IMG/VR virus record: IMGVR_UViG_3300043357_000133
Span: 1 to 26,887 of that record
Length of the DNA: 26,887 nt
Origin: a virus
Direction: 5' to 3' (one strand)
Position numbers and translations under genes: made by a program. Position 1 is the stretch's first letter; each line of letters starts with the position of its first letter. This document shows positions 1-7,780 of the stretch, one piece after another. A model generated the notes under the pieces. The model made no database searches, was not told the DNA's origin, and saw nothing but the letters and a program-made list of their open reading frames with translations.

Positions 1-963
1 CTACTGTTGCCCTGCAATAGTTCCTACAGTCGCTTTTCCTGGGCAAATGGCATTGAGCGCTTCTGCTTTGGCGGTTATCCGAATTCGAGAATAATACCGC
101 GACATTTTGATCGACTGGTGGCCCGCAATTGACATAATGGTTTCATCGGGCGCTCCCGATTCAAAAAGTTTCGTGATGATCTGGTTGCGAAAATTTCGCG
201 GCTGCAGCCACTCCAGGCCGGTCTTTTTTCTCATTGTCCTGAACGCCGACCGTATAAAGTATGGCGAGGCCGGCTTGGTCACGTCATAGCTGCTGCGCTT
301 CAGACGATATGGGAATATGTAGTGGTCAGGATGCCATGCTCCCAGACGTTTTGCCCGCTCCACAATCCTGCGCACTTGTTTCGTGGCAACAGCATTCAGA
401 GGCACCACGCGTGCGCGAAATTCATTCTTCACTTTAGTATCTGGAATATGGATTGTTGGCGGCTCGTGCTCCAGAAAGACATGTTTCATCTGCAAGTACC
501 GCAGCTCAATTCCCATGGCCGACGTATTATTTGTCAACGAGACCGCCCAATATGCAACGCTCCAGTCTGGATTGCCGGCCACCACGCGAAAGAATCTTTC
601 TTCTTCCTCCGCGGTCAGTACTTTCGGAGGAGTCCAATTGGGGAGCGGTAGCGGTTTATAGTGTTTCTCAACCAGGTCCCATAAATCGGCCGCCTTCAAA
701 ATCTGCGCCAGCGTATTCAACTCATGGTTCACGCAGGACGCTCCTGCTTCCATCCGCCTTTTCCGCTGATATTCCAGAAAATGGCCAATATGAATTTGCG
801 ACAGCAACACTCCCGCAAACATTTTCTTCAAGTTCCGGACATACCATTCATACATTTCGATCGTCCGGGGCTTTTTGCTGTGCATTTTCTTGATCTCCAG
901 CCAGTGCCGGGCTGCTTCCTCAAAAGGAAGGGTGCGAAACTGTAATGGCGTCATCACTCTCAT
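1..963 (-). CDS. Tyrosine recombinase / phage integrase with degenerate catalytic site
   Basis: A 320-residue protein of normal length for a phage integrase, which would recombine attP and attB. The N-terminal part (about residues 10-100) looks like a SAM-like core-binding domain and the rest like the catalytic domain. The C-terminal signature is clear: R256-N-F-R259-N, then G281-H282-Q-S and Y291 in the sequence MSRYYSRI, followed by the typical C-terminal helix. Two expected catalytic residues are missing. The position of the first arginine, in the segment NTSAMGIELRYL, is M150. The box-II histidine is R256, and the second histidine of that box is N260. Arg259, His282 and Tyr291 remain. It is the last gene of the leftward array and may mark the prophage end. 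ATG at 963 is used; ATG at 954 is an alternative. The family call is secure; activity is doubtful. Confidence 0.9.
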   Translation of the reverse strand: MRVMTPLQFRTLPFEEAARHWLEIKKMHSKKPRTIEMYEWYVRNLKKMFAGVLLSQIHIGHFLEYQRKRRMEAGASCVNHELNTLAQILKAADLWDLVEKHYKPLPLPNWTPPKVLTAEEEERFFRVVAGNPDWSVAYWAVSLTNNTSAMGIELRYLQMKHVFLEHEPPTIHIPDTKVKNEFRARVVPLNAVATKQVRRIVERAKRLGAWHPDHYIFPYRLKRSSYDVTKPASPYFIRSAFRTMRKKTGLEWLQPRNFRNQIITKLFESGAPDETIMSIAGHQSIKMSRYYSRIRITAKAEALNAICPGKATVGTIAGQQ

Positions 964-1204
964 AGGTTCGGGCCTTGCTTTGCAGCACTCCGGCCGTAGG
1001 AAGTAGCCGGGAGCACCGCTTACTTGGGCTCGAAAGTCATTCTATGTGATTCGTTTTTATTTCGCTACAACAAAATATAGCGCAGTTATGGGGCCTTGGC
1101 CCACAACATATAGTTTTTGACCAAAAGCCCTCTGAATGGAGACGCGGGATCTATCTCGATTTCCCATAATGGATCGCCTGAAGCCGCTGCTTGCCTCCGC
1201 GCTC

Positions 1205-1498
1205 TTATCCTTCGACGGCCGGCTGTAACGGCGTGCTCACCGGTATGAGCGCCATCACGCTTTCAGGCGTCATCTCTTTCCCTGCCACATCGTGCGCGGC
1301 CTGGATCGCAATCGCCGCCAGATTGCTGAACGCGGCCGTTACCCGCTCCGTTGCGGCTGCATCGAACTCGCCCATCCCGCTAGCAGGCGCGACTGCACCA
1401 AGGATCTGTTCAATGAATAACGCTGCGTCCGTCACCGTCCTCAGTGTCTGTTTTAGTTTGTCTGCGGTGGAAATGCTGCTTACAGGATTTGTTGCCAA
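1205..1498 (-). CDS. Small hypothetical phage protein
   Basis: A 97-residue protein I cannot assign to a function. It is alanine-rich and probably helical, with no signal peptide or membrane segment. The start is TTG at 1498, supported by a GAGGTG ribosome binding site at 1505-1510, five bases upstream; there is no better ATG. It lies between the lysis genes and the integrase on the same strand. That position, and the good ribosome binding site, suggest a real accessory phage gene. Confidence 0.6.
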   Translation of the reverse strand: MATNPVSSISTADKLKQTLRTVTDAALFIEQILGAVAPASGMGEFDAAATERVTAAFSNLAAIAIQAAHDVAGKEMTPESVMALIPVSTPLQPAVEG

Positions 1499-1517
1499 GA
1501 TTGCACCTCGTGAAAAT

Positions 1518-1556
1518 CGGTATTGGGTATTCAGTATTTGGTAATTGGTAGTTGGT
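1518..1556. repeat. Degenerate 7-base tandem repeat (TTGGTAT-like)
   Basis: Loose repeats of a GGTATTTGGTA type unit lie just upstream of the TTG-started small gene. A second short block of the same unit is at 25971-25991, at the other end of the element. Such strings are common between genes in acidobacterial chromosomes; that part is general knowledge, not shown here. Confidence 0.5.
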
Positions 1557-1570
1557 GATCAGAGGGTGGA

Positions 1571-1622
1571 GCAGGCCTTCAGGCCTGCGTTAGCGCTGTA
1601 AAAAATTACTGGGCTTCAGCCC
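1571..1622. repeat. Two REP-like hairpins
   Basis: GCAGGCCTTCAGGCCTGC at 1571-1588 is a perfect 8-base stem with a 2-base loop. A second hairpin, GGGCTTCAGCCC, is at 1611-1622. The second overlaps the last codons of the neighbouring gene, so its C-terminal residues (GAEAQ) are encoded by the repeat. Close relatives occur at 21842-21891 and 25391-25402. The first hairpin could also act as a weak terminator for the 1606-2349 gene, but it lacks a clear T run. Confidence 0.55.
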
Positions 1623-2349
1623 CTGGAATCACCGGCTTCAATGCCGCAATCGCCGCCACAGGGTCCCGATCATCCGGCCGCTGAATCTCGCTCACCGGCT
1701 TCTTCCCCATCAGCCCGCGCACCGCGTTCAGCAGAGCCGGAAACTGCTCCAGCAATCCCACAACCGCCGATTGTTTTTCCTGCAACGTTGCTGATTTATC
1801 TTTTGCCACTTTGGCCACGGCATACGCGGCAAAGGCATCCACCGCGGCAATCTGCGCCTGGCGCGCTTTCTCCACGGTCTGTTGCGCTTCGCGCGTCTGC
1901 GGTAGGTAGAACACGTGCGGATCAAAGGCCGCATTTTGCGGATCGCCCGCGCAGGCGTGCCGGATATCGGCGTCCAAGTGGTTATAGCCGGCCACCGCGC
2001 AATCGATCAGCGCTTTGCTCGCGGCCAGCGATGCGTACGTTGTCTGGTCCCACGTACTCACGCATCCTGCCAGCAGCGCGCACGCAGGTATCGTCACGCA
2101 AAGCGCCAGCACGCTGGTAATCTTCGTCCAGTCAGTAATTCTTGTCGGCTGGTTTCCCGGCAATGGCGACTGCTTCAGATACAGCAGCACTGACTTCACG
2201 CCAATCACCAGCGCAGCCGCGCCAACTTTCGTCAATCCGGCTTTGGAAAAGTTAAAGCTTGCCGGATCCAGTTGCATGGTAGCCAGCGCGGTAATCATTG
2301 AGCTCAGCGCAAACACGCCCAGCCCCTTGAACCAGGTTGCAAGGTTCAT
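1606..2349 (-). CDS. Putative holin-like/lipoprotein fusion of the lysis cassette
   Basis: A 247-residue protein with two distinct parts. Residues 1-60 hold two hydrophobic stretches (about 9-26 and 43-57), as in a small holin. Residues 78-96 form a second export-like segment ending in a lipobox, LLAGC, with the cysteine at residue 96. After it comes a soluble helical region with many charged and alanine residues (about 100-220). Its place next to the endolysin suggests a lysis role: a holin joined to an outer-membrane spanin-like lipoprotein, or a lipoprotein whose own start is internal (GTG at residue 80). The ATG at 2349 has GAGGA about seven bases upstream. Its C-terminal codons overlap a REP-like hairpin. 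The function is inferred from topology and position only. Confidence 0.55.
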   Translation of the reverse strand: MNLATWFKGLGVFALSSMITALATMQLDPASFNFSKAGLTKVGAAALVIGVKSVLLYLKQSPLPGNQPTRITDWTKITSVLALCVTIPACALLAGCVSTWDQTTYASLAASKALIDCAVAGYNHLDADIRHACAGDPQNAAFDPHVFYLPQTREAQQTVEKARQAQIAAVDAFAAYAVAKVAKDKSATLQEKQSAVVGLLEQFPALLNAVRGLMGKKPVSEIQRPDDRDPVAAIAALKPVIPGAEAQ

Positions 2350-2395
2350 GGTGTTGTCCTCTTTTCAATTTGAATTGTTTTTAAGTTCGGATCTT

Positions 2396-2437
2396 GAGAG
2401 CCGCGGCTCTTGGCTTTTCGCTCTTGGCTCTTGGTGA
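2396..2437. repeat. GCTCTTGGCT-type tandem repeat
   Basis: Several copies of a CTCTTGGCT unit follow each other (CGGCTCTTGGCTTTTCGCTC and onward). The repeat lies in the 250-base gap between the endolysin and the holin-like gene. No coding potential is apparent. It resembles low-complexity intergenic strings of Acidobacteria. Confidence 0.45.
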
Positions 2438-2526
2438 AGAGCGGCCATGGGTCACGTAAAAACATCGTTATGGATCGTGCTTCAGCTCCTGCAAACTCGT
2501 ACTCCCACGAAATATCTTCCCGTAGC

Positions 2527-2557
2527 GAGACAAGTGTCAGGGCACGAATTCATTCGT
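2527..2557. repeat. Dispersed repeat, inverted partner at 25436-25456
   Basis: A 21-base stretch at 2527-2547 starting GAGACAAGTGTCAGGG is an exact reverse complement of 25436-25456. In both copies it is followed by a hairpin arm (here ACGAATTCATTCGT at 2544-2557). A GGGCTTTAGCCC-like element is nearby (2581-2592; at 25391-25402 in the other copy). The whole arrangement is a composite intergenic repeat present at both ends of the element. Confidence 0.65.
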
Positions 2558-2598
2558 CGTCTCAGCGACCTAAAGAATTTGGGCTTTAGCCCTGAGAT

Positions 2599-3108
2599 TT
2601 ACGCCTCCGCCCTTTTCAGCCATCCCGCCAAATTCACCGCCTGGGCCGGGTTGTTGGCAGCTATGTGGCGATAATGCGCCGCGCTGAACTGGCAGAGCAG
2701 CCCGTAAAAGGTTTGCGGATCAATGGCATTGATGGCCGCCAGAGTCTTCGGCCCGATCCTGCCGTCCTCGGCAAGCTGCTGGCCCTGGGAGTTCGCCGCG
2801 CGCTGGGCATAGACCGCCGCCTGCCGCACTCCCATGTTCACGCCCATATCAAAAAGTTTGTTGGCCACGTCCTGGCTTTCTACCTCGGCCAGGCGCATGC
2901 TGTCCCAGTATTCGCGTTCCTCAATCTCTTCTGCTTCAGCCAGCGCGTCTTCCGCAGGCCGGGTAAAAAACTCTTCCGGCAGATCAGGATGGAACTTTTC
3001 TGCAATGCCAAAGCGCGTACGCCCTCCGGCATCTACGGTCACTCTGCCAGAACGGGTTGAATCTTCATGTTGCAGCGTGAATAAGAATGCCGGCTTGAAA
3101 TCGGCCAT
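2599..3108 (-). CDS. Endolysin, GH108 N-acetylmuramidase with peptidoglycan-binding domain
   Basis: A 169-residue muramidase that cleaves peptidoglycan glycan strands at lysis. The N-terminal half has the GH108 pattern: a likely catalytic Glu at residue 15 (LQHEDS), then DAGGRTRFGIAEKFHP at 26-41 and NKLFDMGVNMG at 83-93. The C-terminal part (about 105-165) matches the PG_binding_3 domain, with DGRIGPKTLAAIN and FSAAHYRHIAANNP followed by GWLKR. Length is normal for the family. I chose ATG at 3108 because GGAGG lies at 3114-3118 with ideal spacing, and because a longer frame to 3210 would overlap the preceding gene. It sits downstream of the HNH gene and upstream of the holin/lipoprotein gene, so it belongs to the lysis cassette. 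It has no signal peptide, so it would need a holin to reach the wall. Confidence 0.9.
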   Translation of the reverse strand: MADFKPAFLFTLQHEDSTRSGRVTVDAGGRTRFGIAEKFHPDLPEEFFTRPAEDALAEAEEIEEREYWDSMRLAEVESQDVANKLFDMGVNMGVRQAAVYAQRAANSQGQQLAEDGRIGPKTLAAINAIDPQTFYGLLCQFSAAHYRHIAANNPAQAVNLAGWLKRAEA

Positions 3109-3145
3109 GGATGCCTCCAAATTGAAATGTAGGTAGCAACCTTCA

Positions 3146-3703
3146 TCAAAGCTCGCCTTCAGGACTCGCAAAAACAATGGATTCCTGATTTGACCGGCCG
3201 ACAGCTTCACTTTCTTCTTCCATCACTTCCGGCCTTGGTACCGCCTCCACATGCCGCCACGTTCTTCCTTTCGCGATACGGGCGATCGTCGCGGCTGTCA
3301 CGCCGTATTCACGCGCCAGTTCGGTCATATACATGCGGCCTTCCGCCAGCAAAATTTTGATCCTGCTTACTTGTTCCGCTGATAGCTTGGAACTGCGAAT
3401 CTTTTCACCGACCGGGCTTCTGCCCTTTTGTCGCGTGTCGTGTGCATTGTCGCGAGGTGTTCCAAGGAATAAGTGATCTGGATTAACGCATGCCCGCACA
3501 TCACACTTGTGGCATACGACCAAACCTGGACCGATCTCACCACGAAATAACACCCATGCAACGCGATGCGCGAGTTGCTGTGTGCGGCCAAGGGTCACGA
3601 TCCCATATCCGTCCGCACGAACCATGCCCCGCCACAGCCAGCATCCGCTGGCCGGTTCAGGACACACCTTAGCTAGAAATCTTTCTCTTGGAGTAAGTTT
3701 CAT
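3146..3703 (-). CDS. HNH homing-type endonuclease with helix-turn-helix
   Basis: A 185-residue nuclease. The HNH_3 core is plain: AHRVAW (His46), then CHKCDVRACVNPDHLFLGT at residues 64-82, with paired cysteines that probably bind zinc and the catalytic His65, Asn74 and His77. A DNA-binding HTH follows at about 107-150 (LSAEQVSRIKILLAEG and YGVTAATIARIAKGRTW). This order is typical of free-standing phage homing endonucleases. ATG at 3703 is preferred; a TTG at 3733 would add ten residues and has no ribosome binding site. It lies between the small membrane protein and the endolysin, a common site for such insertions. The family is secure; the target site is unknown. Confidence 0.88.
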   Translation of the reverse strand: MKLTPRERFLAKVCPEPASGCWLWRGMVRADGYGIVTLGRTQQLAHRVAWVLFRGEIGPGLVVCHKCDVRACVNPDHLFLGTPRDNAHDTRQKGRSPVGEKIRSSKLSAEQVSRIKILLAEGRMYMTELAREYGVTAATIARIAKGRTWRHVEAVPRPEVMEEESEAVGRSNQESIVFASPEGEL

Positions 3704-3767
3704 TGGATACCTGAAAATTTGGTTGATGGGCAAGAATATTAATTAGCGTCGAACCATCTTTAGTCTG

Positions 3768-3797
3768 ATTCATGTTCATTCGCGTGAATTCGCGGCT
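3768..3797. repeat. Dispersed 30-base repeat, inverted partner at 7752-7780
   Basis: The segment beginning ATTCATGTTCATTCGCG and ending AATTCGCGGCT matches the reverse complement of 7752-7780. Two substitutions and one indel separate the copies. The two copies flank the methyltransferase/tail-fibre block. Related TTCATTCGCG strings are widespread in bacterial intergenic DNA, so this is a repeat family rather than an attachment site. Confidence 0.6.
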
Positions 3798-3817
3798 CAA
3801 ATTGGGACTATTATCGA

Positions 3818-3982
3818 TTACACGCTTGCCGCGTGCTTTTCGTTCGCGCTGATTCCTTTGCGCTCGGCAAAGTCTGTCCACATGAGCTTGTGCTGGTACA
3901 CGATGATCGACATTTTGCGATAAATCCCCAGCAGCACCAGCAAGTTCGCTGCAGTAACAAAATCGGTAAAGTGAATTTGCAT
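3818..3982 (-). CDS. Small membrane protein, lysis-cassette candidate
   Basis: A 54-residue protein with one hydrophobic segment (about residues 5-21, VTAANLLVLLGIY) followed by a basic, aromatic C-terminal part (QHKLMWTDFAERKGI). The ATG at 3982 has an AAGG ribosome binding site six bases upstream (3989-3992), which favours it over an ATG at 4000. It is the first of the leftward lysis-region genes. Topology and place fit an accessory holin or antiholin, but no specific motif shows this. Confidence 0.55.
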   Translation of the reverse strand: MQIHFTDFVTAANLLVLLGIYRKMSIIVYQHKLMWTDFAERKGISANEKHAASV

Positions 3983-4069
3983 GGGTTCCCTTCTGATCAA
4001 AATGGTTCACTCAAAACAAAATTGGTCCGCAAACATAAAACCGGCGGCCCGCTCCGCTAAAATCCGTAT

Positions 4070-4843
4070 GTGCATCAGGCCGCATCTCACAAATATCGTT
4101 TGCTGTTAAAGCTCCTTTTCAGCCGTCCATCCGAGTTTTTCGACCGGGTTAAGACCGCGGCTGAAGGAATGGCATCACCACCGCAATCTGCTGCCGGACT
4201 TAAGGGGCTTGATCTTGCGGCGATGCTCGATCTGAGCTCGAAATATCTGGGCATGGACCTGAGCGGCTTCCTGCATGATCCGGACGCCGTGGCTATACGA
4301 GAGCACATCGCATCCGAGCGGGCGCTTTTGAACCGGCCTCCATCAGCCTCCATGCACGATGCCGATGCAGAACTACCGGATTTTTGCTACGTCATCTGCC
4401 GCGCCCTGCGGCCGCGCGTTGTGGTGGAAACCGGAGTTGGCAGCGGCGTGACCACTTCTTTTATTCTGCAGGCGCTGGCCGCCAACGGCGAAGGGCATCT
4501 CTGGAGCATTGACCTCCCGCCCATTGGCGCGGAACAGTTTGCCGGCAGCTTTGTGCCACAGCCGCTGCACAGCCGCTGGACTCTGCTCCGTGGCCGCTCC
4601 CGGGATCTGCTGCCGCGCCTCCTGAGCGATCTTCCTGCTCCTGACGTGTTCCTGCATGACAGCCTGCACACCACAAGAAACATGACTTTCGAATTCCAAG
4701 CTGCGTGGCAAAAGATGAACCCCGGCGGCGTTCTTCTCTCCGACGACATCCATATGAGCAAAGCTTTTGCCCGCTTCATCAGCAATAAAAGGGTCGGCCT
4801 GTCGCTGGCGGGCAATCGATTCGGAGTGGCATTCAAGCGCTAA
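4070..4843 (+). CDS. Class I SAM-dependent methyltransferase (Methyltransf_24-like)
   Basis: A 257-residue methyltransferase on the strand opposite the phage late genes, so probably an accessory (moron) gene. The SAM-binding loop is clear at about residues 122-133 (VVVETGVGSGVT), with the acidic motif WSIDLPP about 25 residues on. Later come FLHDSLHTTRNM and a typical MNPGGVLLSDDIHMS strand near 220-234. The fold is that of small-molecule or sugar methyltransferases often found in cell-surface polysaccharide clusters. The listed start is GTG at 4070 with no visible ribosome binding site, so the true start could be further in. It lies next to a second methyltransferase and the receptor-binding tail genes. 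Modification of the host surface after lysogeny is a reasonable but unproven role. Confidence 0.8.
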   Translation: MHQAASHKYRLLLKLLFSRPSEFFDRVKTAAEGMASPPQSAAGLKGLDLAAMLDLSSKYLGMDLSGFLHDPDAVAIREHIASERALLNRPPSASMHDADAELPDFCYVICRALRPRVVVETGVGSGVTTSFILQALAANGEGHLWSIDLPPIGAEQFAGSFVPQPLHSRWTLLRGRSRDLLPRLLSDLPAPDVFLHDSLHTTRNMTFEFQAAWQKMNPGGVLLSDDIHMSKAFARFISNKRVGLSLAGNRFGVAFKR

Positions 4844-5035
4844 ACCAGGCGTCCGCGCTATAGCTTACCTGTGGTGTTTATTAGCCTGAAGACAAGAGTT
4901 CACGTATTGAATCGAGTACCTCGGTGTAAAATATTTTCACCATTAACACCAGCAGCTCAACCTTCTCCTGTGTTTTCAGCGTACGGCACGTGAACGATTT
5001 AGGAGTTGGTGCCATCGTTTAGAGGAAAGCGCAAC

Positions 5036-5805
5036 ATGATTCCGTGGTATGTAAAGATTCCCGCCAAAGTTGTCCTATCTCGGCTGCCGGTTAGCGGCAA
5101 GGCTTGGCAAAAACTTCATCTGTTCCGAGCCGGTGGCATGGACAGTGATCAGTATGCCCGCTCAATCTTTGATAAGCATTTTGATGCAACTGGGTTCTCT
5201 GATCTCAGCAACAAAACGGTCCTTGAAATTGGCCCGGGCAATGGCCTGTTGACAGGTAAATATGCTAATGAGCTAGGCGCGGCAAAAACATGGCTGATCG
5301 ATTCAGAACCTATTGCCGACGTTGAGCCATTCCCTAACACCGTTTACTTAACTGAAGGACTTAAGTCTTTTCGTGAAGTTCCCGACGCTTCTGTCGATTT
5401 TCTTTTCTCGAATGCAGTGCTTGAGCATATTCGGTTGAAAGAATTTGTGCCCCTGGTAATGGAAATGAAGCGTGTTCTCAAACCAGAAGGAATCGCCTCA
5501 CATCAAATCGATTTCCGCGATCATCTCCAATATGCGTTGAATAACCTTAGGTTCTCAGAACGCGTGTGGGAAAGCGAATTCATGGCTAAATCGGTTTTTA
5601 TACAAACCGGATTCCCTGGGCCAAAATGCAAGCGCTGCTTGAAGAACATTTTGTGGTGTCCATTAAGCACCGTAACTTCTGGCCGTCTATACCCACAGCA
5701 CAAAATAAAATGTCACCGCCATTCAGGACAATGCCTGAACAGGATCTAATGACGCTGGATTGTCACGCTGTCCTGACGGACAAATTCCGCAGCCTGCGCG
5801 TTTGA
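5036..5805 (+). pseudogene. Class I SAM methyltransferase with apparent one-base frameshift
   Basis: The N-terminal part is an intact methyltransferase: VLEIGPGNGLLTGKYA is the SAM loop, and NAVLEHI and MKRVLKPEGIASHQIDF are later motifs. Near 5594-5600, in a run of five Ts, the reading frame breaks. The original frame runs on to a stop at 5747-5749 through unrelated sequence. The frame one base back (from 5596) is open to TGA at 5805 and reads like the family's normal end (FYTNRIPWAKMQALLEEHF, then NFWP and MPEQDLMTLD). So one base seems to be missing, by mutation or by sequencing error. ATG at 5036 is preferred, with GAGGAAA upstream. Base composition looks more AT-rich than the phage genes, suggesting separate acquisition. 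It converges with the tail-fibre gene. Confidence 0.75.
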
Positions 5806-5837
5806 AAGAAGCTTGCGTCAAACGGTCTCTCAGCCAC

Positions 5838-7727
5838 TCAATTTCCGATCACCCAGTAGTAAAACGCATAGTTGACTCCAGCCACGCATGTTCCGTTGAG
5901 TCCGAAAAGTGCGGTTGTAGTGGTCGTGCCAAAAGTATTCGCCGGCACTGCAGGAGCAAATCCATCGCCTCTTGCTGCTAAAGCCACGGGTGCCGCCGGA
6001 AAGGCACCGTCGTGAAACGTCAGCCGAAACCCAGGATTGGCAGTTTGTCCCGTGCCTGAACAGGCGATCACAACGGAGCCAGCCGTATCATTGCCGGTGA
6101 CAGCCACAACGCTCGCTGTAGTTCCCCAACTTCCCAGGCCAAGGCCAGTAATGGTCCAATCGCCTATCGCGACAGATGTGCCTTGGTTCGCTCTTAATCG
6201 ATTCAGCGGCGTAGTTCCGCCCAACGTCTTATTGGTCAGCGTGTCAACCGTGGTTCTTGCAACCAGCGTATCGGTAACGGTTGCGGGTAAAGTGAGAATG
6301 CCAGCGCCAGCAACTGAAGACGCCTGAACAAACGTAGTACCTGAGGTAGCACCGCTCCATCTGATGCCCTGTGGGCTATTTAAAAACAATGTGCCGCCGT
6401 TGCCAAATTGCATTGAACTACCAGCATTGTTCGTGAAGAGTATTCCGCCTGCCGTGTCATTTGTGATGCTTGCCGGAAGTGTTTGCGATGTGGTTTGTAG
6501 CGTAAGGCCGCCGGCAGTGGTAATGGTTCCGGTAGTATCGGCAACAAGCGCTTTGTTGGCAGTGCCCAGAAATACACTGCCTGAGCCATTGCCCTGCACA
6601 AAGGTATTCAGATAAGGCGAGGAATTTGAAATAAAGAAATGACTGACACCGAGGTTGTCCGAAATATTGAACCCGGTGGTCGGGGAAACTTGTTTGATCG
6701 TCGCAACCCCAAGCGTATTCGCCGCGCCCAGATTCACGTTGCCCAGCGTAGAAGTCCCTGCCACTGATAGCGTGCCTGGAATAATCGATCCGCCACTGCT
6801 TTGCATCGGCCCGGAAGATACCGCATTCGATCCATCAAACCAGAACTCCTGCGTACTGCAGGCGTTCGCCGTGCTCACGATGGTCCCCATGTTCAAAACA
6901 TTGGCCGGAGGAACAAAGGTGCGGCCGCCGGTCGCGTCCTGGCAGATTTCAAAGCTGATCGGCTCGCCCGCCACGGCATTGCTCAGCGTTGAGCTGGTGA
7001 CATTCCCCGTCAGCGTCAATTTGAAGCTGGCCGCCGTGGACGCGTCGAATGTTGGCGTGGCTGAGAAGGTGACCGTGGTAAGCGATCCCAGGCGTACATC
7101 CGTGCGTGAGGTCCCGGCATTGTCGGAGCAAACCATCCCCGCCAGGCAGTTGAAAGCCGTGCGCTGCGTAAGCCCGACTCCAGCATTGAAAATCTGTTGC
7201 AGGATGCTGGAAGGGATATTGGATCCCGTGACCGTCCCCGTGGCCGCCACGTTTCCGCTAACGGCCAGGTTTCCGGAAACGCTGTTGCCGCTGAGTGGCG
7301 CAAAGCTCCCCAGATTTACCGGCGCATAATTATCAAAGTTGAACGTGGCTCCGGTGAATGAAACTCCTGTGTACCTGAGCACTTCCTGCCCGGTGCTGGA
7401 ATCCTTTACCGTGATGCGATAGTAGATTCCCGAAGGCAGAGTGGCCGCCGGGTTTGGTACAGTGAAAGTTGGGGTAACCGCGCCCGCCGCAACGGGCGAG
7501 CAGTAGCCGCGCTTGAGCGCCTGTCCGCCGCCGCCGATGGAAACCGAAATAGGATTGTCACTCTGATCAGTAATCAAAAAGCAGAGCTGGCCGGCAGCAA
7601 GCTTTGTGCCGTTGATGTCCGTGATGTTGGACGCTGAAACTGTGGTCAGGTTTTGCGCGTGGGCATCAATCGAAAACCCTGCCGCAAAGGCCGCAATAAT
7701 CGCAAAGACAAAAATAAATTTCTTCAT
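5838..7727 (-). CDS. Tail fibre / receptor-binding protein with N-terminal signal peptide
   Basis: A 629-residue fibre-like protein at the distal end of the tail operon. It is rich in Thr, Ser, Gly and Asn and poor in charged residues, with repetitive beta-structured modules (SGNSVSGNLAVSGNVAATG, LTLTGNVTSSTL, DTLTNKTLGG) common in phage fibres. A compact C-terminal domain ends in YAFYYWVIGN. Unusually, it begins with a Sec-type signal peptide: MKKFIFVFAIIAAFAAGF then AHA|Q, with cleavage likely after residue 24. ATG at 7727 has TAGGAG five bases upstream, so this start is well supported. It follows the gpJ-like hub across a 234-base gap. It could be a structural fibre carrying an export signal, or an exported conversion protein derived from a fibre. 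Confidence 0.8.
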   Translation of the reverse strand: MKKFIFVFAIIAAFAAGFSIDAHAQNLTTVSASNITDINGTKLAAGQLCFLITDQSDNPISVSIGGGGQALKRGYCSPVAAGAVTPTFTVPNPAATLPSGIYYRITVKDSSTGQEVLRYTGVSFTGATFNFDNYAPVNLGSFAPLSGNSVSGNLAVSGNVAATGTVTGSNIPSSILQQIFNAGVGLTQRTAFNCLAGMVCSDNAGTSRTDVRLGSLTTVTFSATPTFDASTAASFKLTLTGNVTSSTLSNAVAGEPISFEICQDATGGRTFVPPANVLNMGTIVSTANACSTQEFWFDGSNAVSSGPMQSSGGSIIPGTLSVAGTSTLGNVNLGAANTLGVATIKQVSPTTGFNISDNLGVSHFFISNSSPYLNTFVQGNGSGSVFLGTANKALVADTTGTITTAGGLTLQTTSQTLPASITNDTAGGILFTNNAGSSMQFGNGGTLFLNSPQGIRWSGATSGTTFVQASSVAGAGILTLPATVTDTLVARTTVDTLTNKTLGGTTPLNRLRANQGTSVAIGDWTITGLGLGSWGTTASVVAVTGNDTAGSVVIACSGTGQTANPGFRLTFHDGAFPAAPVALAARGDGFAPAVPANTFGTTTTTALFGLNGTCVAGVNYAFYYWVIGN

Positions 7728-7751
7728 GGAGTCTCCTAGAGTCAAAAAGCA

Positions 7752-7780
7752 AGCCGCGAATTTCGCGAATGAACACGAAT
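7752..7780. repeat. Dispersed repeat, inverted partner of 3768-3797
   Basis: The stretch beginning AGCCGCGAATTTCGCGAATG is the reverse-complement relative of 3768-3797. It lies just upstream of the tail-fibre start, beyond its ribosome binding site. Confidence 0.6.

Noticed and set aside
4907-4932. TTGAAT and TAAAAT as a promoter for the second methyltransferase
   Set aside because: The spacer is only 14 bases, too short for a normal sigma-70 promoter.
6655-7329. Long plus-strand frame of 224 codons opposite the tail fibre
   Set aside because: It is the antisense of a repetitive, low-charge fibre gene; no start signal and no domain pattern.
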